From positions 1 to 7,096 of the forward strand of contig CAMOCU010000047.1 in assembly GCA_946610835.1 (NCBI GenBank): DNA of 7,096 nucleotides, written 5' to 3'. Every line of letters begins with the position of its first letter. Positions within the stretch are counted from its first letter, which is position 1. Positions 1-5,726 of the stretch are shown one piece after another. A program made the position numbers and the translations under genes. This DNA comes from an uncultured Clostridia bacterium. GTDB taxonomy: Bacteria > Bacillota > Clostridia > Oscillospirales > Acutalibacteraceae. Under the pieces are notes generated by a model, which searched no databases, was not told the DNA's origin, and saw only the letters and a list, made by a program, of their open reading frames with translations.

Positions 1-4
1 TTTC

Positions 5-173
5 TTAGGGAAGCGCTGATTAAATCGGGGTGTACGAGGGGACGAGAGATTTTTTCGGCAGATTGTACAAAAAATCTGCCGGCTTGCTGACGCAAGGCAA
101 GGATTTTTGGTGCAATATGACGGAAAAAGATCCATTCCTTCGTGCGCATCGGATTGAATCAGTGCTTCCTTAG
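5..173. mobile_element. MITE-like interspersed repeat (complete copy)
   Basis: A 161-bp body (9-169) has imperfect terminal inverted repeats: 9-26 (GGAAGCGCTGATTAAATC) pairs with 152-169 at 16 of 18 positions. Weaker complementarity, with small gaps, continues inward for roughly 30 more bases on each arm. TTAG flanks the body on both sides (5-8 and 170-173) and could be a target duplication, although the second copy at 7042 is also preceded by TTAG, so it may be a fixed target or part of the repeat. Internal hairpins are at 56-64/73-81 (CGGCAGATT stem) and 83-87/92-96. There is no open reading frame. Seen: inverted ends, internal hairpins and a second copy in this window. Inferred: a non-autonomous element mobilised by a transposase encoded elsewhere. 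Alternatives are a REP/BIME-like or other structured intergenic repeat. Confidence 0.72.
56..81. other. Hairpin inside the left repeat
   Basis: A perfect 9-bp stem (56-64 with 73-81) encloses an 8-base loop containing GTAC. An alternative pairing, 47-55 with 69-77 (AGATTTTTT with AAAAAATCT), is mutually exclusive with it, so the element could switch between two folds. Neither fold is followed by a T-run in the direction needed for an intrinsic terminator. Confidence 0.6.
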
Positions 174-234
174 TATACCCGTACAAAAAAAGAAATACGC
201 GCATGTATTGCCGCCGGCACAAGAATTGCGATAT

Positions 235-271
235 AAAAACCGCAGCGGGCGTATGGCAAAGCCCGCTGCGG
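235..271 (-). terminator. Rho-independent terminator of the operon
   Basis: On the minus strand an 11-bp perfect GC-rich stem (261-271 with 240-250, CCGCAGCGGGC) with a 10-base loop is followed at once by TTTTTA. It lies 27 bases past the stop codon of the SpoIID-like gene, where the end of the four-gene transcript is expected. On the plus strand the downstream sequence is only loosely T-rich, so the terminator is read mainly leftward. Confidence 0.93.
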
Positions 272-297
272 CGATTGCAGATTTTGTTTGATTCGAC

Positions 298-2856
298 TCA
301 GGAAACGGCGATTGAGAAGCAGTGCGAACGAATGCCGCTTGTGCCGCTCTTTCTGTAGCTGTTGAATATCGTGCGGAAGTTGTTGCCGGTCATGGTTTTA
401 TCTCCCACACGGATGCTGGAAATATAACCGACATTGCCGCGCGCGCCGTCGTGGCTGAGAATCTCCAGCCACTGGGACGGACTGCCGGACAATGTGATTT
501 TTTTGTCGGGATGATTGCGGTTATAGCTGTCGATGATCGCACGGAAATCCTCGGCGGTGATGGTTACTGTTGTTTCGCTCACGCTCTCCGCGCTGTCCAC
601 GCCGCCTGCAAGATAGGCATAGGAACTGCCGCCCCATGCATTGGCAGCGCTGGTCGTTTTGCCGGCAGAGCTGGCAAAGAACTGGGCGGAAATGGGTTTG
701 CCGTTGTAGGTCAGATACTCACCCAGAACACTGCGTACGGCGGAACGCACCATTTCCGGAATGCTGCTGTCTGCCACAGTCGAGCACGCCATATCGCTGC
801 TTGTCATGGCATAGTTGCGCATTTTCATAAAGGAATACGCGGCCACGGCCTGTGTCTTGAGCGCGTTTTCGTCGCCGCTGCGGCAATAGCCGCCGATCTC
901 CTGCAGCACTACGCGAACCATCAGATCTTCCGCCGTGCGTGTTTTGCCGTTGTATGTAACGGTTTCGGGCGGCGTTTCGCGCATCAGTACCGTGCCGGGA
1001 TAGTAGTGGAAGAGGATGTCTTTGTAGCCCCATCCCTGACGCGAATAGGCAAGCGCGCCCAGCTGGCTCATGCCCACGCCGTGGCCGTATCCGTATACGG
1101 TAAAGGTGAACACGCCGTTGGATGTGCTGGCGCCGGAGTCGGAGAAAAACTGTGCAATTAAACGATCTGCCGCATTCGGAGCGGTCGTCGTGGTCGTTGT
1201 GGTGGGGAGCGTCAAGGATGCACGCGTTGTTGACGGTTTGGTTGTGGTTTCTTTTGTGGTTGTTTCCTTTTCGGTGCTCTCCTCTTTGGCCCGCGCAACA
1301 GCTGCCTGCGTTGTCGCCTTGGCCGCGTTGAGCGTCAAAGCGGCATGCGTCGCTTCCGGCTGTGCGGCAGTGGTTGCCGGTATTGTTGTTGTGGGCGATG
1401 TGGTCGTCTCGGGCGCAGTCGTCGTTTCCGGCGGCAGCGTGGTGGAAGGCGTTACATAGCCGGCAGAGGGAATGTAATTTTGCACGTCCATCGCAACCTG
1501 CACGGGTGCGGGCGTTTCCACAAAATGCACATCCTCCGATGCAGGATCTGCTGCGCCGAACAGGGCAAGATCTGCGTCCTGTGCGCTATGTTCTGTGGTT
1601 TCTTCCGCAACGGTAACCGCGCCTTCCGGCAGAGTCCAGCGCGTTGCTTCGGTTACGTCGGCCACAGAGGCTTGACGCGGCGCATTGTTGTCAAAAAAGA
1701 GTGCAGCCACTTCGTCCTTGAAATAAAAGCCGATCAGCACACACAGGATCAGCGCAATCAGCACGCACACGGCAATCTTGGTGCCGGTGCTGCGCTTCTG
1801 CTTTTCACCTTCCTGCTTTTCCTGCACCGTTTGGGTATAGAGTTTGAGCGGAATAACCTGCACATCCTCCGGCGGGAAGGGGTCCCCGGCGGCGTACAGC
1901 TGGAGCATGGAATACAGTTCGTCCGTTGCCAGCGCCACCAGTTCATTGGTGTTCATATCCGGCGTTCCGACGATCTTACGCACGTGCGCGCATTGGCTGT
2001 CTGCCAGCGCGACATGCAAAAACAGTTCCTGTTTGTCCATACCAAGCGAATAGATGTTGGAGATTGCTGCGCCGAGTGTGGTGCCGATCTCCTGCCGTGC
2101 GTTATCCGCCAGGCACGCGATCCGCTCTGTTACGGATTCGCGGCTGCCGGGATCATCCTGCGCTGCGGCGGGAATAAATGCATCGCCGAAGCGCGGATTG
2201 GCACGCACGCCGTTCTGAACGAAAAGGTTGGTCTGGGTGGAAGCAAACGCTACGGTCATATCCGCCTCGCTCAGCAGGCGTGCTGTTTCGGCAAAGCGGG
2301 CATTATTATCCGGCAGCTCACGCTGCGGCCTTTCCGGCTCGACCATGCTCTGCGGCTGCTCCGGGGCGCTCTTTTCGGCAAAGTACGGCAGCACACCGCT
2401 TTGCAAGATCTCGCGGGTGCGCTGCCCCGATAAAGGCAAGAAGAGAAGCGTTTGTGCGCCGCTCTGCATCGCAAAGCCGGAATACAAGCCGTCTTTTGTT
2501 AAAAACACGGCCGCGTCTTTGGGCATGAGCGCATGCGCTTTCATTGAAGAATCCGGAGCGCTTACAGTGCTTTTAATGGTTGTAAGTACTGCCGGGCAGA
2601 TCTCGCTTTTTAAGCCCAACGCTTTGAGTATGTTCCACTTTTGCTCAAGGAAGGACGCTTCGTCTGCGGCTGCCACAATAACGGACGCTCTGGAGAAGGA
2701 TTTGCCCAACTCGGCGAAAAAGTCTTTCGGTTCCTCGAACACGCGGAAATTCTCTGTGTCGCTGCTGATGGAGGCAAAAGCACGGTAAATGCTTTGGATG
2801 GCCGACGTATCCGCAGCGGCGCGATCCTTGATGATCGCAAACAATTCAACTTTCAC
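298..2856 (-). CDS. CinA-like pseudo-enzyme / membrane / SpoIID-LytB fusion protein
   Basis: A predicted 852-residue single-pass membrane protein, N-terminus inside. Residues 3-322 resemble CinA degenerately across both CinA domains. For example, AVFLTKDGLYSGFAM (116-130) matches TVFYNAHGTAPGMAM of the CinA encoded at 5727-6974, and LPLS...VLPYFAEK matches LPGP...VLPFLAAK. The CinA motifs GGLGPT, ESCTAG and TGVAGPGG are absent, so catalysis is unlikely. A membrane helix follows at 360-379, then a Thr/Pro/Ala-rich linker to about 556. The outside module (about 583-852) is SpoIID/LytB-like: GYGHGVGMSQLGA (589-601), VVLQEIGG with the probable catalytic Glu653, ALKTQAVAAYSF (665-676), SSAGKTT (729-735) and a terminal GIRSHCF. 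SpoIID-family proteins are lytic transglycosylases acting on glycan strands stripped of peptides; LytB is an amidase enhancer. The GHGVGMSQ block precedes the catalytic part, the reverse of classical SpoIID. The GTG start at 2854-2856 is chosen for the GGGAGG seven bases upstream. It is the last gene of the operon. SpoIID assignment strong; CinA relation inferred by eye. Confidence 0.9.
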   Translation of the reverse strand: MKVELFAIIKDRAAADTSAIQSIYRAFASISSDTENFRVFEEPKDFFAELGKSFSRASVIVAAADEASFLEQKWNILKALGLKSEICPAVLTTIKSTVSAPDSSMKAHALMPKDAAVFLTKDGLYSGFAMQSGAQTLLFLPLSGQRTREILQSGVLPYFAEKSAPEQPQSMVEPERPQRELPDNNARFAETARLLSEADMTVAFASTQTNLFVQNGVRANPRFGDAFIPAAAQDDPGSRESVTERIACLADNARQEIGTTLGAAISNIYSLGMDKQELFLHVALADSQCAHVRKIVGTPDMNTNELVALATDELYSMLQLYAAGDPFPPEDVQVIPLKLYTQTVQEKQEGEKQKRSTGTKIAVCVLIALILCVLIGFYFKDEVAALFFDNNAPRQASVADVTEATRWTLPEGAVTVAEETTEHSAQDADLALFGAADPASEDVHFVETPAPVQVAMDVQNYIPSAGYVTPSTTLPPETTTAPETTTSPTTTIPATTAAQPEATHAALTLNAAKATTQAAVARAKEESTEKETTTKETTTKPSTTRASLTLPTTTTTTTAPNAADRLIAQFFSDSGASTSNGVFTFTVYGYGHGVGMSQLGALAYSRQGWGYKDILFHYYPGTVLMRETPPETVTYNGKTRTAEDLMVRVVLQEIGGYCRSGDENALKTQAVAAYSFMKMRNYAMTSSDMACSTVADSSIPEMVRSAVRSVLGEYLTYNGKPISAQFFASSAGKTTSAANAWGGSSYAYLAGGVDSAESVSETTVTITAEDFRAIIDSYNRNHPDKKITLSGSPSQWLEILSHDGARGNVGYISSIRVGDKTMTGNNFRTIFNSYRKSGTSGIRSHCFSIAVS

Positions 2857-2863
2857 AAATAAA

Positions 2864-2869
2864 CCTCCC
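2864..2869 (-). promoter_or_regulatory. Ribosome binding site deciding a GTG start
   Basis: GGGAGG on the minus strand lies seven bases before GTG at 2854-2856. Upstream in-frame candidates (GTG at 2887-2889, ATG at 2875-2877 and 2869-2871) lack a well-placed purine-rich site; the last ATG overlaps the GGGAGG itself. The CinA-like alignment also begins right after this GTG. Confidence 0.85.
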
Positions 2870-3039
2870 ATACACATCTGCGCACTCACCCCTTCGGCAA
2901 AAGCCGCCGAATTCTGCCGGCCGCCCGTCCAAAGGCCGCACGCTCAAAGGCGTGTCCGCTTTGCGGGCCGCATTTGCAGAAAGCCGGCTGCGCTTGCCAC
3001 GGCGCAGAAGCTTGTCCGGTCTGCTGAAAAAGGTATCGC
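2870..3039. other. Hairpin-rich intergenic spacer without a gene
   Basis: This is the only sizeable gap inside the operon. It is GC-rich and holds several short inverted repeats: CGGC/GCCG around an AAAA loop (2895-2906) and CACGC/GCGTG (2939-2943 with 2950-2954), with further GC-rich pairings nearby. None has a terminator-type T-run, and I see no convincing -10/-35 pair or coding sequence. It may be a structured leader or processing site controlling the downstream gene relative to the sortases, which is inference. Confidence 0.5.
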
Positions 3040-4704
3040 TTATGCATTGGGAATCCATTTCGCTGCCGTAGCGTACGGATTGGATTTCCCTTTCTTTTGA
3101 TAGTATTTGTCGGGATAGCGGGGATTGTTGTTGGCTACAGCCTTGGAGACGTCCACATCGTTGGATTCGCCGTCCCGTACCAGACGGCCGACGACAACCA
3201 AACGCTCGGTGGAAAAATCATAGGCGCATGTGGACAGCGTCAGAAGCTTGTCCGACGGCTTGATGTCCACGCCGGTGGAATACAGCTTGCGCGCATCCAA
3301 TTCTGCGATGTATTCGCGGCACTCCGCCTCATCCTTGAGCTGGGTAAAGATATAATCGAAATACCAGCCGCTTGAGTCGTACGCGGAATCTGTCAGGAAC
3401 ACAGCGTAAACTTTGAAGTAATAATCGGCATACATGGTTTCGAGATGCATCAGCGGCGCCTGCTTGAATCCTTTGATTGTGCGGTAATTTTCCAGATCGC
3501 CGAAGACCAGATCATCGTATTCCATATTGTGACCGAAAATGCTGGTGTTGTAATCCAGCGCAGCGTAGGTGTTTTGATAATTGACGAAGGGGCAGCCGTA
3601 TTTGGTGCTTTCGCCGAAAAAGTTTTTATGCAGATATTCCTTGTTGTCTTTGCCCTGCACGACAGGTGTGGAAATGGACGTGCCGGGAATCTCGAGGTAT
3701 CCGTAAAAATCGGAATTCGTTGCGTAGAACTGCGCGAGATTGTAACGCGCGCCTGTTGGCAGTTCTTTGTTGCCGAATGCCGCTTTGAACGAATCCGCGT
3801 CGCTGACGCTGCCCTGCATCAGATCGTCGATTTTTGCCTGACGGCCTTTTTCAAGATAGGGCTGCAGGAGATATGTGTTGCCGATAATTACCAGGCAGAC
3901 CACAACGACGACCGTGGATACGAGAAACAGAACCTTGCGGAAAATTTCAAAAACGCTGTCGTTTTTGGTCGGCAGCAGAAAATGCCGCTTGTTTGTTTTC
4001 GGCGGCTGTGCCGGTGAACGGCGGCGTTCGCCCTGTGCGGCGGGATGCTGCTGCCGGTTCTGCGGTGCGGCAGACCTTGGCTGGCGCGGCTGTACCGGGG
4101 TATTCTGCGCACGGCGGGCAGGCTGTCGCGCGGCAGCGGAACGCACAGTGTCGGCCGAAAAGACGCGCGTAGAACCGGCCGATTCGGAAGCGGCTTCCTC
4201 GACCGCTTCGCCCAGTCCCATGTCGCTGCCGTCAATACGGTCAAGCGACAGGCGGAATGTGTCGCCGTCCTGCGGTTCCTGTGCGCGGGCAATGGCCGCT
4301 TCCTCGGCCTCCATCGCCTGCTGCACGGAGTCGGAAAACTTTTTGTGCGAGCGCGTGTTGACAGCGGTATGATCGGAATAGGAGAAAATGTCCTCCATTT
4401 CCGGCTCTTCGGGCTTGTCCGGCTCCGGCTCCGGCTCTGCTTGCACTGCCTGCGGCTGCGCGGCAGGCTGCTCCGCTGTCGGATCGTCCGGATCAATGCT
4501 TTGGAACGAGCGCAGGAGCGTATCGAAATCCGTGTTCAGATCCTTGAAGGAATCCGTATACAGCTGCTCCAAAAAATCGTCCGCGCTGTTTCCGGAAAGA
4601 TCGTCCAGAAAAGAATTGATATCCTCGTCATATGTACCGCTCTTTTTAGCGGAATCAGGGCCGGTTTCTTCGCGGCCGATCGGGTTTTTGTCCGTATTGC
4701 TCAA
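3040..4704 (-). CDS. Class B sortase with long cytoplasmic N-terminal extension
   Basis: A 554-residue membrane sortase (cysteine transpeptidase). Family members cut a C-terminal sorting signal and join the protein to peptidoglycan or to another protein. The catalytic domain (about 325-515) shows GYLEIPGTSI, His392 in SIFGHN, Cys493 in LTLSTC and Arg501 in ERLVVVGR: a complete sortase triad, with class B features in the TLSTC context and domain length. A membrane helix spans about 256-279. The first 240 residues are unlike ordinary sortases, most of which have only a short N-terminal tail: an acidic start (about 27-75) with Leu/Phe-spaced segments, a Pro/Glu-rich stretch (about 79-103), then a Gln/Arg/Pro/Ala-rich, basic, probably disordered stretch (about 190-240). 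It starts with TTG at 4702-4704, preceded by a near-perfect AAGGGAGG. It lies 16 bases after the other sortase, a clear paralogue with the same C-terminal tail (NPYATAAKWIP versus NPYKDSPKWVP). The substrate is unknown: no sorting signal is encoded in the window. Confidence 0.93.
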   Translation of the reverse strand: MSNTDKNPIGREETGPDSAKKSGTYDEDINSFLDDLSGNSADDFLEQLYTDSFKDLNTDFDTLLRSFQSIDPDDPTAEQPAAQPQAVQAEPEPEPDKPEEPEMEDIFSYSDHTAVNTRSHKKFSDSVQQAMEAEEAAIARAQEPQDGDTFRLSLDRIDGSDMGLGEAVEEAASESAGSTRVFSADTVRSAAARQPARRAQNTPVQPRQPRSAAPQNRQQHPAAQGERRRSPAQPPKTNKRHFLLPTKNDSVFEIFRKVLFLVSTVVVVVCLVIIGNTYLLQPYLEKGRQAKIDDLMQGSVSDADSFKAAFGNKELPTGARYNLAQFYATNSDFYGYLEIPGTSISTPVVQGKDNKEYLHKNFFGESTKYGCPFVNYQNTYAALDYNTSIFGHNMEYDDLVFGDLENYRTIKGFKQAPLMHLETMYADYYFKVYAVFLTDSAYDSSGWYFDYIFTQLKDEAECREYIAELDARKLYSTGVDIKPSDKLLTLSTCAYDFSTERLVVVGRLVRDGESNDVDVSKAVANNNPRYPDKYYQKKGKSNPYATAAKWIPNA

Positions 4705-4711
4705 CGGAAGT

Positions 4712-4719
4712 CCTCCCTT
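4712..4719 (-). promoter_or_regulatory. Strong ribosome binding site before a TTG start
   Basis: AAGGGAGG on the minus strand is placed seven or eight bases before TTG at 4702-4704 and lies entirely in the short gap after the upstream sortase stop. No ATG in frame lies near, the first internal Met being over 100 residues in, so TTG is the likely start. Confidence 0.85.
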
Positions 4720-4720
4720 C

Positions 4721-5725
4721 TCAATTGCCCATGGGAACCCACTTCGGGCTGTCTTTGTATGGATTGGTTTGTCCGACGGCGGTGTACCACGCCTGCGGAC
4801 GGCGATAATCCGGATGATCCGTTACAAGCGACGCGTCGATCGTTTCTTCCTCGCCGTCGCGCAGCATCCGCGCCACGACCACAAGACGCGTGGTCATACG
4901 GCGCGAGCCGGTGTTGAACATATAGGAGCAGGTGCTCAGTGTCAGAATCTTGTCGGTGGGCTGCACATCCACGCCTGTGTCATACAGCACGCGCTCTTTG
5001 ACGCCTGCAAGATACCCCTGCATATCTGTTGTGCTCATAGTCGGGAAGATGTAATCAAACACGTATCCGTTGTCGTCTTGCGGTTCGACCGTAGTGGCGA
5101 ACACACCGAATATCTTCCACTTATAATGGTTATACAGTGTGCTGTACTCCACAATGGGGTTCTGTTTGAAAAATTCCGGGTCGGTGTATTTTTCGAGATC
5201 GTAGAAGACCTGCTGCCCGTCCTCTGTGGTATGACCGTAAAGGATCGTGTTGGTGGACAGCGTATATTTGCCGCAGCGATAATCCAGAAATACATTGCCG
5301 TATTTGGTGAATTCGCCGTAGAAGTCATTTTTAAGGTATTTGTATTTGCCGCTCAGGCCGTCGTCTTCGTCATTCTGAACGACCACGGTGTCGATCGAAG
5401 TGCCGGGCACCTGCAGGTAACCGATCGTATCCTGATTGGCAGCATACAGCGGTTTGTATTGATCGAGCATATCCTGCAGATATTCAACGCCGCCGTCGCG
5501 AATCACCAGACCCTCCATCAGATCGCGCCCCTGCGTCTGATAGTCCGACATGGGCACGGTTGCCGCTGTGCTTCCGGTCACATCCTCCATCACAGACGCC
5601 GTGCGATCTTCTGACAGAATATTGCGCACTGAAAAGCCGATCCCTACCAGAAAGACCACAAGGGCAACTGCCGAAATTACGAGCATAGGCGTGTTTAATC
5701 CGCCTTTTTTCTTTTTCTTTGCCAT
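4721..5725 (-). CDS. Class B sortase
   Basis: A 334-residue sortase anchored by an N-terminal helix (about 13-33) after a very basic start (MAKKKKK), which fits an N-in, catalytic-domain-out protein. The catalytic domain (about 100-290) has GYLQVPGTSID, His165 in ILYGHT, Cys266 in LTLSTC and Arg280 in TTRLVVVAR, so the triad is complete and activity is expected. The C-terminal tail after the triad ends in NPYKDSPKWVP and is shared with the next sortase, indicating a tandem duplication followed by divergence; only the downstream copy has a long cytoplasmic region. The ATG start is separated from the cinA stop by a single base, and its ribosome site (GGAGAGG, 5735-5741) lies inside the end of cinA, so translational coupling is likely. 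Role: transpeptidation of a surface or pilin-like protein to the wall or to another subunit. I do not assign srtB because substrate and subclass cannot be told from this sequence. Confidence 0.94.
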   Translation of the reverse strand: MAKKKKKGGLNTPMLVISAVALVVFLVGIGFSVRNILSEDRTASVMEDVTGSTAATVPMSDYQTQGRDLMEGLVIRDGGVEYLQDMLDQYKPLYAANQDTIGYLQVPGTSIDTVVVQNDEDDGLSGKYKYLKNDFYGEFTKYGNVFLDYRCGKYTLSTNTILYGHTTEDGQQVFYDLEKYTDPEFFKQNPIVEYSTLYNHYKWKIFGVFATTVEPQDDNGYVFDYIFPTMSTTDMQGYLAGVKERVLYDTGVDVQPTDKILTLSTCSYMFNTGSRRMTTRLVVVARMLRDGEEETIDASLVTDHPDYRRPQAWYTAVGQTNPYKDSPKWVPMGN

Positions 5726-5726
5726 A

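Noticed and set aside
47..81. Hairpins in the left repeat as a transcription terminator
   Set aside because: No T-run follows the stem on either strand; on the minus strand the stem is followed by A residues.
1189..1458. LPPET and LPTTT in the linker as possible sortase signals
   Set aside because: They are internal, lack the following Gly, hydrophobic helix and basic C-terminal tail, and are explained by the Thr/Pro-rich composition.
1345..2433. Plus-strand open frame of 362 residues opposite the SpoIID-like gene
   Set aside because: Cys/Arg/His-rich composition without any domain, antisense to a gene with a recognisable product and good start; a shadow frame of GC-rich coding DNA.
2857..2889. 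Upstream GTG/ATG starts giving an 863-residue SpoIID-like protein
   Set aside because: None has a suitably placed ribosome site, and the GGGAGG that serves the GTG at 2856 would fall inside the coding region.
2846..3058. Minus-strand 70-residue frame filling the spacer before the SpoIID-like gene
   Set aside because: It overlaps both neighbouring genes, lacks a convincing ribosome site and has no recognisable features.
4388..5614. Plus-strand open frame of 408 residues opposite the sortases
   Set aside because: It spans two real genes and their junction on the other strand and shows no family features.
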